Source: Amyelois transitella
Lineage: Eukaryota; Arthropoda; Insecta; Lepidoptera; Pyralidae
Assembly (NCBI RefSeq): GCF_032362555.1
Contig: NC_083523.1
Location: 2,269,501-2,333,500, forward strand
Direction of reading: 5' to 3'
Length of the DNA stretch: 64,000 nucleotides
The translations under genes and the position numbers were made by a program. Shown here piece by piece: positions 12,976 to 24,600 of the stretch. The stretch's first letter is position 1; every line of letters begins with the position of its first letter. The notes beneath the pieces were generated by a model. That model did no database searches. It had not been told where the DNA came from and saw only the letters and a program-made list of their open reading frames with translations.

Positions 12976-13236
12976 GCCGTGTGGTTCCTGGCACCAATAC
13001 AAAATAGAATAGGACCACTCCATCTCTTTCCCATGGATGTCTTAAAAGGCGACTAAGAAATAGGCTTACAAATTTGGGATTCTTTTTTAAGCGATGGGCT
13101 GGCAACCTGTCACTTTTGAATCTCAATACTATCATTAAGCCAAATAGCGGAGCGTGGCCATCCAGTCTTTTCAAGACTGCTGGCTCTGTCTACCCCGCAA
13201 GGGATATAGACGTGACCATAGGTATGTATGTATGTA
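12976..13236 (+). mobile_element. SINE-A copy
   Basis: Nearly full length, from TGCCGTGTGGTTCCTGGCAC to a GTATGTATGTATGTAT tail. It contains the internal hairpin CAGTCTTTTCAAGACTG. Confidence 0.8.
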
Positions 13237-13334
13237 TCTGGTTATGGTCATGTTTGATGTTTGAGACTATAGTTTTAAATATCAGTTTTGACTCTAAGTT
13301 GCTTGTGGATCCATCATGTTTCCTAGCCTAAGTC

Positions 13335-13480
13335 CCGTCTTCACCTTTCTGGATAGGAACTCGAGGTGCGTCTATAATCAGGACTCACGATCCCGGATTG
13401 GGTGTCAGGGTTTTACAACAAGCGACTCTCGTCTTACCTCCGCAATCATTCCACGGAACTAGTGAGTAATCTTGTAGCAT
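13335..13480 (-). repeat. SINE-C family fragment
   Basis: Reverse-oriented and diverged. It keeps the order of blocks seen in 37480-37720: GATCCCGGATTGGGTGTCAG, then a run ending ACCTCCGCAATCATTCC. Confidence 0.5.
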
Positions 13481-13988
13481 TATGAATTTACATCAGGCTG
13501 GGTATAATGCCCACACCACCACGACGTCTGACGACTCAGGAGTCAGAGGTGATATTTATAGTGACCAAATATTGGGACTTTTAAAGAGGGATATTCCGAA
13601 TCCCTAGAAATTTGTTTCGATTTGACGTCGCAAGTCGTCGCTACTTTGTGATGTAAATACCTTAGGTTATTCATTGAGACCTAGGTTTACACATGAAAGT
13701 TTATAGCTTACAATTTGTATTTTGACATAAGAAACTCGAGAGGGCCGAGTTGAACTTTTGCCATAAGAAAAAAGAAATCTAAACTGACATAACAAACAGT
13801 AATGCGGCGCCCTAAGACCTATTATGAGGCAAGGGAACTACACATTTGGCTATGGATAGACTACAAACATATCATTTGTAAGGCAAAGATTACTAAGCGG
13901 TATAGAAAGCTTGACATTAGCACTGAATTTATCATTAATATTCTTGCTTACCACTAATGCTTTTTTTTTAATTTATTAATTATTTATT

Positions 13989-14248
13989 GTGCCGTGTGAT
14001 CCCCGGCACCAATACAAAAAAAGAGTAGGACCACTCCATCTCTTTCCCATGGATGTCATAAAAGGTGACTAAGGGATAGGCTTACAAACTTGTGATTCTT
14101 TTTTAGGCGATGAGCTAGCAACCTGTCGCTATTTGAATCTCAATTCTATCATTAAGCCAAATAGCTGAACGTGGCCATTCAGTCTTTTTAAGACTGTTGG
14201 CTCTGTCTACCAAGGGATATAGACGTGACCAAATGTATGTATGTATGT
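13989..14248 (+). mobile_element. SINE-A copy with target duplication
   Basis: Bounded by ATTATTTATT at 13979-13988 and 14249-14258. A few bases are lost in the terminal hairpin (CTACCAAGGG instead of CTACCCCGCAAGGG). Starts exactly at GTGCCGTGTG, which helps define the family's 5' end. Confidence 0.85.
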
Positions 14249-14295
14249 ATTATTTATTAGTTTGATTCAAGTTTGACGTACCTACCTTTATCAAA

Positions 14296-14440
14296 TCGGG
14301 GACGTCCTGGCGAAACGTCAGGTTAAGAGTACCTTGAATCGACGAACTTGTACGAGTATGTAGAGACTGATGAATGTAGCAAGTGGAAATATGTGATTTC
14401 GGAAAAGAGGCGTGATTTTATGTATGTGTGTAAGTCGCAT
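14296..14440 (+). mobile_element. RTE-like LINE 3' tail fragment
   Basis: Diverged copy of the last about 150 bp of the RTE-like element at 48507-50117. It ends GAAAAGAGGCGTGATTTTATG followed by a short ATGT tail. 5'-truncated and non-coding. Confidence 0.6.
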
Positions 14441-15011
14441 GATACTTTTCAATAAATTATACAAATATTAAAACTAAAAATAAAACTCAAATAAAGTTAA
14501 GTTAAAACTAATTAATATAAATGATTCTGTTAATATAATATTAATAAAGTTTGCAATCTTTCAAAACAGTTAAGAGATTAGGGTGGTCCTATTCTACTCG
14601 GCCGTTGGGGCCATCTATCGATTACAAAATGGCAATGAAAATCTAGGATTTGCCCTTGTCATAAAGTAAATTTTATAGTCAAGGTAAGTAAAGTACTAAA
14701 CTGAAGTTATTTTGCCTGCTAAAGATCACAACATTCCCTCGAATTTATTGTATTCTTTCCTTCTATCTTTTACAAAGTGGACTTTCTACGTTTATAATTT
14801 GTATGGTAGCGTTCACACACGGTCGTAAATCACGCCGAGCCGCGCACATTAACTACACGCGACACGTTGGGCTAATACGATACAAATATTTGTACAATGG
14901 ACCACATTTAAAACTGTCGCTTCACGATTTATTTGTGGCCCCGCCGACTGGGACGGATTTTGATTGCGTGTTTTCCACATAATTTTTTAAATATTGTGGA
15001 ATTAAAAATAA

Positions 15012-16514
15012 GACTCTGTCTGTCTGTCTGTTAGTATCATAAGTCAAATCATAGATATTATTGCATCTGATCTAGCGTTTATATTTAATGAATGTATTGA
15101 TGAGGGTATTTTTCCAAATTTAATGAAATGTAGCAAATTAATACCTCTATTCAAAAAAGGGGAGAAAACAGTCCTTGGCAATTATAGACCTATTTCTATA
15201 TTGCCAGTTTTGAGCAAGGTGTTTGAGAAGATGATGCTTAATCAAATGCAACAATATTTTAAAATTAATAACATTTTCCATTCCCAACAATATGGGTTCA
15301 CTGCCGGGAAGTCCACCACTGATGCGGGAGTAGCACTTGTTACTCAAATCTATGACGCGTGGGAGAGTTCACAGGATTCAGTTGGAGTCTTTTGCGATCT
15401 CTCTAAAGCATTTGATTGCGTAGATCATCAGACACTTTTGCGTAAACTTCGTCAATATGGGTTTGACCACAAATCAACTAAACTAATGGCATCCTATTTG
15501 ACTGATAGGCTTCAAACTGTAGATATTAATGGAGTAAAGTCAAGCGGATCAAGCGTCTCAATGGGTGTTCCTCAGGGCTCAATTTTAGGACCATTCCTCT
15601 TCTTGGTGTATGTCAATGACCTGCCTTTTATGGTGGAAAAACAGGCGGGTATAGTGCTGTTTGCCGATGACACTTCTTTAATATTTAAATTAGATCGCCA
15701 TAGCGAAAATGTAAGTTCGGTTAATAATATACTGTCGGCCATATCTATCTGGTTCTCAACCAACAATCTTCTTTTAAATGCTAATAAGACCCAATGCATT
15801 AAATTTACCCTTCCAAACGTAAGGCAGGCCAATACTGACATAATACTGGAAGGCCAGAAATTAGAATTTGTTGAAAATACAAAGTTTTTAGGAATTATAA
15901 TTGATGCAAAGCTACAGTGGGGTGCTCATATTTCTAAACTATCCAATAGACTTAGCTCTGCCGCTTATGCTGTTAGGAGGATCCGACAATTGACAGATGT
16001 AGCTACAGCTAGGCTTGTTTATTTCAGGTATTTTCATAGCTTGTTATCTTATGGTTTACTTTTATGGGGTAGCGCGGCTGATATACAAACTATTTTTATA
16101 ATTCAGAAAAGGGCCGTTCGCGCAATTTACGGCTTAGGACCAAGAGACTCGTTAAGACAACTCTTTAAGAAAATAAACATACCTACAGTAGCGTCCCAGT
16201 ACATTTTTGATCTTATAATGTATGTTAGGAAAAATACCTCTTTTTTTCAAAAAGTTAGTGCCACAACTGATAGAAATTTACGTAATAAACATAAATTAGT
16301 CATGCCGTTTCATAGGCTTAGCAAAGTCAGTAAATCATTTATGGGGAACTGTATACGATTTTATAATAGGTTGCCGGAGTCTGTTCTTGATATGCCCAAC
16401 CGAAAATTCAAAGAGTATGTAAAGAAAGTACTTTGTGAGAAGGCTTATTATAGGACTGATGATTACCTTAATGATAAAAACATCTGGCTCGAGCTTGGCA
16501 CAGGAACCTCGTAA
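15012..16514 (+). CDS. Non-LTR reverse transcriptase (5'-truncated)
   Basis: This is LINE coding sequence, not a host gene. The frame is open from 15012 (just after an in-frame TAA) to the TAA at 16512-16514; the first ATG is 15123, giving 463 codons. Visible reverse transcriptase blocks in order are NYRPISILPVLSKVFEK, QYGFTAGKST, DLSKAFDCVDH, GVPQGSILGPFLFLVYVNDL and the catalytic FADD near 15660, followed by thumb and C-terminal regions. The block wording fits the CR1/Jockey group of non-LTR elements. The AP endonuclease and ORF1 are absent, so the copy is 5'-truncated and cannot be autonomous. The lack of stops or frameshifts across about 1.5 kb suggests a fairly young insertion. ATG 15123 is simply the first methionine, not a genuine start. 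Confidence 0.85.
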   Translation, partial: DSVCLSVSIISQIIDIIASDLAFIFNECIDEGIFPNLMKCSKLIPLFKKGEKTVLGNYRPISILPVLSKVFEKMMLNQMQQYFKINNIFHSQQYGFTAGKSTTDAGVALVTQIYDAWESSQDSVGVFCDLSKAFDCVDHQTLLRKLRQYGFDHKSTKLMASYLTDRLQTVDINGVKSSGSSVSMGVPQGSILGPFLFLVYVNDLPFMVEKQAGIVLFADDTSLIFKLDRHSENVSSVNNILSAISIWFSTNNLLLNANKTQCIKFTLPNVRQANTDIILEGQKLEFVENTKFLGIIIDAKLQWGAHISKLSNRLSSAAYAVRRIRQLTDVATARLVYFRYFHSLLSYGLLLWGSAADIQTIFIIQKRAVRAIYGLGPRDSLRQLFKKINIPTVASQYIFDLIMYVRKNTSFFQKVSATTDRNLRNKHKLVMPFHRLSKVSKSFMGNCIRFYNRLPESVLDMPNRKFKEYVKKVLCEKAYYRTDDYLNDKNIWLELGTGTS

Positions 16515-16930
16515 TTAATTGTAGTTTAATTTGAACTTAAATCAAAATTTCAGTACACTCTGTACATAAATCTTTTTAAAATTGGCAATCCATAAAATAT
16601 ATATATATATTTTTTTTTTTTTTCTTTTTTCAATATTAAATCTCATAAATATATAAATCTCCCGTGAACAATGTATTCTCCCGTCCACATTCTATTCTAA
16701 GTATAATTTAATATTGTGAAGTTGACGTTGTTGATGAAAATGCTGCAGTGCAGTTTGTTACCGCTTCTTCTGCACTGACGCCTTGGAAGCGGCAGTAAAC
16801 TTAGTTTTTAAGTAATTTATTTGACGTCAACCAAGTTGTTAAACCATACGACAATTATTAAGCGATATAATAATATCCTATAATAATGAATAAAAAATTT
16901 TGAATTTTTGAATTTTTTTTTTTTTGAATT
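15012..16930 (+). mobile_element. 5'-truncated CR1/Jockey-group LINE
   Basis: Comprises the reverse transcriptase frame plus a 3' region. The last 250 bp (about 16670-16920) include TTACCGCTTCTTCTGCACTG, GCGGCAGTAAACTTAG and TTATTTGACGTCAACCAA and end in TTGAA-type repeats (TTTTGAATTTTTGAATTT). Exactly this tail recurs without the coding part at 28196-28580, 32541-32720, 34965-35135, 44600-44850 and 52694-52780, so those are 5'-truncated relatives. A simple AT run interrupts the 3' region at 16597-16627. Confidence 0.8.
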
Positions 16931-17575
16931 TTGACTAAAAAAATCGGTTGTCTTAGGATTTACTTTGAACAGATTTTACAAAATATTGTGTACTAGATTT
17001 CCCTCGTGGCTTTACCCGCGTGAAAAGTACCCTATGTCCTTTTTTACGTTATATGTAAGTGCAATTTTAAGGTTGAAATCGGTTCAGTGGTTTTGAGGTG
17101 AAAAACGGACAGACAAACAACATGTGGGCGATGTGCTATTGACCTTTCACTATTTGAATCTCACAATTCTCATGCTATCCGCTGAACGTAACCTTTCAGT
17201 CATTTCGAGACTGTTGGCTCTGTCTTATCGATAGGGATAAAGGCGTGATATAATATCTTAGCGGGTCAACTTTAGTCATACCTAAATGCAGCCCTGTCCA
17301 GTCCTCGTTCCCACAAATCCATCTCTGTGCCCGTCATTTGGCGGCGCCTGCGCACTGTCCGTGTTTTATGCGCCCATGTACGGACACTGTCATGTCATAC
17401 CGAATGAATTTATTTATGAATTCGAGTGATGTTCCGCGCTATATTTTTGTTAATTCTCTTTTGGAATGACAGATGTAAAAATCAGTTCTGTTCCAATTTA
17501 CTGTAATGTTATTACGGCTTTTTGCAAGCCTCTCAAAATAATCCATTCTTAGCTAAACGCTATTTTTTAATAATA

Positions 17576-17912
17576 ACACCTCCATATCTTTCCCATGAAT
17601 GTCGTGAAAGAAGACTAAGGCCATAGAATTACATATTTATATAGTGGAAGCTTCCATGCTGATCCAGTAGCGAAGAAAAAATATAGTACATGCCAGAGGC
17701 TTCTCTTCCGTGCAGATTGTAAAAGTCAATCAAGGAAAATACCAATAAACTTATGATTCTACTTTTGGGCGATGACCTACCAACCTGTGACTATTTGAAT
17801 CTCAATTCTATCATTAGGCCATAGAGCTGAACGTGGCCTTTTAGTCATTTCAAAACGGGTGGCTCTGTCTACCGCGTAAGGAATAAAGACGCGCTTGTTT
17901 GTATGCAGGTAA
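17576..17912 (+). mobile_element. SINE-A copy with internal insertion
   Basis: The 5' part (CTCCATATCTTTCCCATGAA) and the 3' part (from AATAAACTTATGATTCTAC to GTATGCAGG) are separated by about 110 bp of unrelated sequence near 17635-17745. Confidence 0.6.
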
Positions 17913-18774
17913 TTCTGTAACTACATATATGCTAAATTATTTATTGCCTCTATCATGTTAGAAGGATTTATATGAAACTTCAATCAAATGCTTTTTAACA
18001 CATTCTTTTGATCTTGAGACTTGAAGTGTTATTTACTCAAATTTCATTAAGAAAGCTGATTCCTTTCTTATCTATTAGTTTTATTACGGCGGACCGGGTT
18101 TTATTGGATTTTTATCAGTTGATTTAATTACATTTTTACTCAACCAAATAATTGGAATTTCTTCAGTTTGGTGGTCAGCCATCATGGCCGTTAAATTGGT
18201 GTTACCAGAAATGTTGGATCCACTTCAGTTCCTCTCCTTATTTCTCTCTCGTCTTTTATTAGTTCCAGATGCACCCTCCACAAATATCCTTCGGAGCCCT
18301 GGGTCCGCTCCTAATTTGCGCGTTTCTATTTCGGTCCTTAATAACAGTTAATTCTTCCTTTTATTTTGTTTTTTTTTTTGTAATTACCTCGTACATAACA
18401 GTTTTTGTCAAAATTTTATAATATGAGCTATTCAGCAACACACTTACCTAATTCTATGTAATAATCTGTGGACAGCGTTGTTGATTACACTTAAAAATAA
18501 CACTATGTTGTCAATCTACTTAAATTAAATTTTTCGAGTGTAATTGTTTGCTGACCTAAATAAAATAAATAAATTAATTAATTTCTAAAACGTGGACTTT
18601 CTTCTTTTTGAAACTGGTAACTTTTTGAATGAAGACGTGATTTTTAGAGAAATAGACATTAAACCATACTATATTTTGAAGTTAAGTTATTCTATGTGTG
18701 TACAATAAAACCGGTCAAGGGGGTGTCGGGCCACGCGCATTGTAGGGTTCCTTAGTTGCGAATGCCAACTTTGA

Positions 18775-19053
18775 GTCTACATACATACATATTGGCATAC
18801 ATATATATGGTCACGTCTATATCCCTTGCGAGGTAAACAGAGCCAATAGTCTTGAAAAAACTGAATGGCCACGTCCAGCTATTTGGCTTAATGATAGAAT
18901 TGAGATTCAAATAGTGACAGGTTGCAAGCCCATCGCCTAAAAAAATCCCAAGTTTGTAAGCCTATCCCTTAGTCGCCTTTTACGACATCCATGGGAAAGA
19001 GCTGGAGTGGTCCTATTCTTTTTTGTATTGGTGCCGGGAACCACACGGCACTT
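18775..19053 (-). mobile_element. SINE-A copy between duplicated flanks
   Basis: Full-length reverse copy with an imperfect double tail. It is flanked by similar words TTTGAGTCTAC and CTTGAGTTTAC, a decayed target duplication, and lies between two longer direct repeats at 18725 and 19090. Confidence 0.7.
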
Positions 19054-19745
19054 GAGTTTACACTCACATCCAATACCCGTCAAGTGAGTGTCGGGCCACG
19101 CGCATTGTAGGGTTCCTTAGTTGCAAATCCCTATTTTAAGTTTACCCTCACAAATATCTAAAAATCGAGCCAACAAAGGGTTACTTGTTTACAACGGTCC
19201 CTAAAAAACGCTATGACGTGACTTCATCATTACCGTTGTCTGTCTAATAGTACAATAGTGTACTATTCGAGTCCAAAACGCTATTAACTCCCAAACCTCA
19301 ATACATCTTTTATCGCGCCTATAAATCAGGGCCCTGGCATTGTCCGCGTTTAATAGCTGTTTTGTCACATAAGCAGTAAATAACATCGGTCAGTACCAAC
19401 CCTTAAAGGAGTTATAAATTACAAATAAAGGGTTAAATGAGGCGGGGTGGCAGTAAAAATAATATATGTAACCGCGGCAGATCAAGGGTTTTGTTTGATA
19501 TGAGTTTAATTTGTCAATTCGATAAACTGTTTTGGATGAGAATGGAGAGTTATTGCGACTTTGAAAAGAGCTTTTAGTCAGCTTAAAAGCTTATGAACGT
19601 GTTCTACTGTTACTGTATGTTTTATATTATTTTTTATACCCTTTTATGTACTGTGTATTTTATATGACTTTGTTTATTAAGCAGACTGATATGAAATGGT
19701 TTCAAATTTTTTTTTATACTTCAGCTTTTTTAAACATGCCATTGC

Positions 19746-19982
19746 TGTGTGGTTTCCAGCACTTTTAATAGAATCACTCCATATCTTATGCATGTCGTAA
19801 AAAGCGAATAAGGGATAGGCTTATAAACTCTTGTAGGCGATGGGCTAGCAACCTAGTGTCACTATTTGAATCTCAGTTCCATCATAAAGCCATATAGCTG
19901 AACATGGCCTTTCAGTCTTTTCAAGACTGTTGGCTCTGTCTACTCCGCAAAGAATATAGACGTGACTGCATGTATGTATCTT
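19746..19982 (+). mobile_element. SINE-A copy
   Basis: Diverged at the 5' end (TGCTGTGTGGTTTCCAGCAC, still able to form the terminal hairpin). The tail is GCATGTATGTAT. Confidence 0.7.
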
Positions 19983-20527
19983 CTTAAAACAAGCAGGGTA
20001 AGTATGAGGCGACAGCTAGTTGAATTTACGATACTTAATTCATCGGCACTTCAAAGATGCCTGACGGTGTCGGTAGGTACTTTAATTTATTTTCTTACTA
20101 TATCTTTATTTATTTATTCACTTTTATTATTAACATGTAAAATTATAATTCGAAAGTGGCGCCACTTACACGGCACTAATCGTCTTAATGAATGAAATCA
20201 ACCAAACACCTTGTTTCCACATTAGAAACGCGATATCCGGAAGAGTCAGCGTTTCGGGTTAAAATAATATTTATCAGCGGTAGTTTCCACTTCGCTGAGC
20301 CTGGTCGGTAAAGCCCTTTTCACACGAGGATAGTAGCTTGCGTAAGTACTTACTAATCATCCACCGAACTCAGGCGGAGCGCAAGCGTTTACTTCGTATC
20401 GTTACATTTCAGTTTTTACGGAAACCGGACAGCTGCAATCCGAATCAAGGCCTTCAAATGCCTCTGTTTTTAATAAAAAATGATAAATATGTACGGGACA
20501 AATTACACAGATTGAGTTAGCAATTAA

Positions 20528-20650
20528 TCATCCTGTCTGAACCGGGATCAGGGTATGGTCCTCTGAACTGGAGCTCGGGGTGCACCGTTTGACTTTGGTT
20601 CTGTATTGGGTAAGTCAGGTTTTTACAAGGTGCAGTCTAACGTCCGCGAA
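20528..20650 (-). repeat. SINE-C family fragment
   Basis: Reverse-oriented blocks TGGGTAAGTCAGGTTTTTAC and AACGTCCGCGAATGACTT match the core of the family seen at 41025-41190 and 37480-37720. Confidence 0.5.
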
Positions 20651-20716
20651 TGACTTAATTTAACCTAACCTAACCTAAAAAAAAACACAAATGTAACATA
20701 CCTAATCATTTTACAT

Positions 20717-20866
20717 TATACATACATAAGTCACGTCTATATCCCTTATAGGGTAGACAGAGCCAACAGTCTTGAAAAGACTGATAGGCCACGTTTAGCT
20801 ATTTGGCTTAATGATAGAATTGACATTCAAATAGTGACAGCCCATCGCCTAAAAGAAGAATCCCAT
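20717..20866 (-). mobile_element. SINE-A 3' half
   Basis: Truncated after CGCCTAAAAGAAGAATCCC; carries the tail, the terminal hairpin and the central block. Confidence 0.7.
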
Positions 20867-21298
20867 CATCATATGATTTGACATTATAGTAATTATTACC
20901 ACTGTGTTTGCCTAGATTTAGGGTGTACGAGACTAGTTTGTACTGCATTAGTACTTGCGTAAGTTACTAAGCACCATCTGAAACAGCCCTTAAAGTTTAT
21001 TTTGGTTAAAGTTATGTGCGGATTTAGAAAACAGAAGGTGGAAATTTTCTTAATCTTTATGTGTAGTCATCGAAATAGAAGAAATGAAGGGAACCAAATA
21101 AACAAAAACTAGCTATATTTTGTCTGTGTTGATTGAAAAACTGGTCGAAAAATTCCTCCAGACTCTCTTTTAACTTTTAACTGAAAAATAGCTAGACTAA
21201 CACTAGAACCTAACCCGTATTGGAATATGGTTATAGGATGTATGACCATAATCCAATTTATCTTTCTACCTCACGTCGTTTTCCCTTGCTGTAACAAC

Positions 21299-21570
21299 AT
21301 ACATACTACATACATATAATCACGTCTGTATCCCTTGCGGGGTAGACAGAGCCAACAGTCTTGAAAACACTAATAGACCATATTTAGATATGAATCTCAA
21401 TTATATCATTAAGCCAGTGGTTGCTTGCCCGTCGCCTAAAAGAAGAATCCCATGTTTATAAGCTTATGCCTTAGTCGCCTTTTACGACATCCATGGGAAA
21501 GAGATAGAGTGGTCCTATGCTTTTTTCTTTTCTTTTCTTTTTCATTTGGTACCAGAAACCATATGGCATT
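21299..21570 (-). mobile_element. SINE-A copy upstream of MICU exon
   Basis: Reverse-oriented copy whose 5' end lies about 50 bp before the 3' splice site of the first identified MICU exon at 21622. The remaining pyrimidine tract (TTTTTTTTCTTTTCTTCCAG) is outside the element. Confidence 0.7.
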
Positions 21571-21621
21571 TTTTCAACAAACAGGCAATCACATAAAAAC
21601 ATTTTTTTTCTTTTCTTCCAG

Positions 21622-24600
21622 CCGGATGAACTGGCGAAATCTGTGAAGCTGACGTCACGAGAGCGCCGCTTCATCAAGTTCGCCAGCGTGGAGTACGGCG
21701 GGCAGCTGTACATGACCCCGCAGGACTTCCTGGAGTCGGTGGTGGAACAGGAGCCTAGGCGTGAGTTGGCATTGTTTCTTTTACGAGTACATCAGAATTC
21801 ATCAGATATTTGATAAGCTGACATCACGAAAGCGCCGCTTCGTCAAAGTCGCCAGCATGGAGTATGGTATGGGAGACACCTGTACATGATCCTACAGAAC
21901 TTCTTGGAGTCGGTGGTGGAACAGGAGTCTAGGCGTGAGTTGGAATTATTTCTTCTTCGTCAGAGTTCATCAGATATTTGATATACCAAAATCAGTGAAA
22001 GCTGACATCACGAAAGCGCCGCTTCTTCAAAGTCGCCAGCATGGAGTATGGGAGACACCTGTACATGACCACGCAGGCCTTCGTGGAGTTGGTGGTGGAA
22101 CAGGAGCCTAGGCGTGAGTTGGCATTGTTTCTCTTACATCAGAGTTCATCAGATATTTGATATACCAAAATCTGTGGAAACTGACGTCAGGAGAGTGCCG
22201 CTTCGTCAAAGTCGCCAGCATGGAGTATGGGAGACACCTGTACATGACCACACAGGTCTTCGTGGAGTCGGTTGTGGAACAGGAGTCTAGGCGTGAGTCG
22301 GAATTCTTTCTTCTTCATCAGAGTTCATCAGATATACCAAAATCTATAAGCTGACGTCAGAAGAACGCCACTTCATCAAATTCGCACGCGTTTAGTATAT
22401 AGGTATCCTAATAATGCTGGGAACCAGAAGGCCCTATTAGAGTTCATTAGATATTTTAACGTCCGTTCATTGTACCGCAATCATTCTTAAGGTCAGTGAT
22501 GGGTCATTGTTAAATATAATTCAAACTTCGCGCCTTTATAGAGTCATAGATTCATTCACTCACTTCATGTCGCTGCTCTCTCTACTCTGTGACATTATCG
22601 AAGTGTACATGAGCTCCTATTAAAATAAAGTTTTCTCGTTTTAAATCGTCTTCCATTATTTCAAAGTTTATCAGACACCAATCCAGGCGTATCTCGATCT
22701 CATTTCTTCTTAATAGATTCTTCATCAGATAATCCAGATAAAGGCGTCACTCCTTGTTATTACCCGCTTCAGAATTTGGTAGATATACGGACCCAGGCTC
22801 CTTCAACCAGGACAAACTCCAGGTGGAACTTCCCAAGGGAGTGGACGTATCAGTTTTTCCTGTTTTTGTCTTTACCCTGAAAAAGAGGATCTTGTCCGAC
22901 AGAAATTCTGATGTCTGTGACAAAAATAAAGATCAATGTCGTAAAAGGCGACAAAGAATTTAGACTTATAAACTTGGAATTACTCTTATAGGCGATAGGC
23001 TAGAGCAACCTGTCACTATTTTTATCTCAATTCCATCAGCTATAGCCATACATCCGAACGTGGCGTCTCAGTCTTTTCAAGATTTAAGGCTCTGTCTACT
23101 CTGCAGGTGATATAGATGTGACTATGTACCTATATGTATGGAATTTGAATAACAAATGTTTACAGCTCGTCTGAAACGGCGCGTCTTGACAACGAAAGAG
23201 ATTGAGCACCTTCGCGACCACACGCCTCAGCTGAAGAAGGGGTCCCCGCAGATGTTCAGGAAACTCAAGCATGAAGGTCAGTTACCTTGTTCTCCATCCA
23301 TACATACATATGGTCACGTCTATATCCCTTGCGGGGAAGACAGAGCCAACAGTCTTGAAAAGACTGAATGGCCACGTTCAGCTGTTTGGCTTAATGATAG
23401 AATTGAGATTCAAATAGTGACAGGTTGCTTGCGCGTCGCCTAAAAAAAAATCATAAGTTTGTAATTTGCAAATAATACAGGTATTAAACGCGCACTTGCC
23501 GTGTGATTACCGAAACCAATAGAAAAAAGTATAGGACCATCGTCTTTGTCCCCTGCGGGGTAGACAGAGCCAACAGTCATCAAAAGATGATAAAAGGCCA
23601 CATTCAGCTGTTTGGCTTAATGATAGAATTGATATTCATATAGTGACAGGTATCCCAAGTTTATAAGCCTATTCCTCAGTCGCCATTTACGACATCCATG
23701 AGAAAGAGATGGGATCAATGGGAGAGTGGTCCTATTATTTTTTCTATTGGTGCCGGGAACCACACGGCACAATCAACACTTAAGTATATTATACTAAGTA
23801 ATATTAAATTTATTTATTTTATTCAAAGATTCTACAAAGTTTTAAAAGTTAAGATTAAATTAAAAAAATGTTTTTTCAGGAATCATCTCTTACACAGAGT
23901 ATCTCTTTCTCCTTTCGATATTAACAAGTAAGTAACGCTTTTTAATACTTATTAATTAAAATTAAATTTATTAATTAAATTTAAAAAAATATAACATCTT
24001 GAATTTTGGCTACATAATTAATCGTACATAAAACCTATTAGTCTTACATCATTTCTTTAAGTTTTCGTCCATATATATGTGTAACTTTGTTTTAACTCAG
24101 CCAAATACCTTTGTATCATCAAAATCGATCCAAAAAGACAAAGTTAACATCATTTCAATAAATAGAGGCATGTGTTTGACATGACCATATCTATGCTTAT
24201 AATTATAGAAGTGAAAATGTGTGTGTTTCTGATCTCCTTAAAATTTTATATACGTTGTATTGAGAATGTTCAAGCGGGCGGACGGACTCGTGGTCGAGTT
24301 AGTACATACATATAATCTCTTGCGAGGTAGACAGAGCCTATATTCCCGAAAAGAAAAGGCCACGTTCAGGTGTATGACTTTATGCTGGAAATGAGATTCA
24401 AATAGTGACAGCACCCATCCCTTAGTCGCCTTTTACGACATTCATGGGAAAGTTATGGAATGAAACCAGTGTAGTTTCCGGTACATTAGAATAGGTACGA
24501 AAGATAGTAAATATAAAATATGTATACTTAAAGAGGTCCTGGCAAAGGGTCAGGTCCAAAGTACCTACCCGAAACCGCCGAGCTTGCATGAAGAGAGTTA

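Larger units (their letters stand above)
10629..15011. other. Gene-free stretch with repeats
   Basis: I see no host exon. It contains SINE-A copies (11448-11693, 12976-13236, 13989-14248), SINE-C fragments (about 12000-12175 and 13335-13480) and an RTE tail (14296-14440). The rest is AT-rich sequence without recognisable content. Confidence 0.6.
16931..21298. other. Gene-free stretch with repeats
   Basis: No host exon found. Contains SINE-A copies (17120-17258, 17576-17912, 18775-19053, 19746-19982, 20717-20866), a SINE-B tail (about 20465-20520), a SINE-C fragment (20528-20650) and two copies of a 35-bp repeat at 18725 and 19090. If the MICU3-like gene has a 5' exon in the window it could lie here, but I could not identify one. 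Confidence 0.55.

Noticed and set aside
21815..22400. Functional mutually exclusive exons in MICU
   Set aside because: The extra exon copies lack pyrimidine-rich acceptors, and the available AG would put them out of phase with neighbouring exons; one copy has a frame break.
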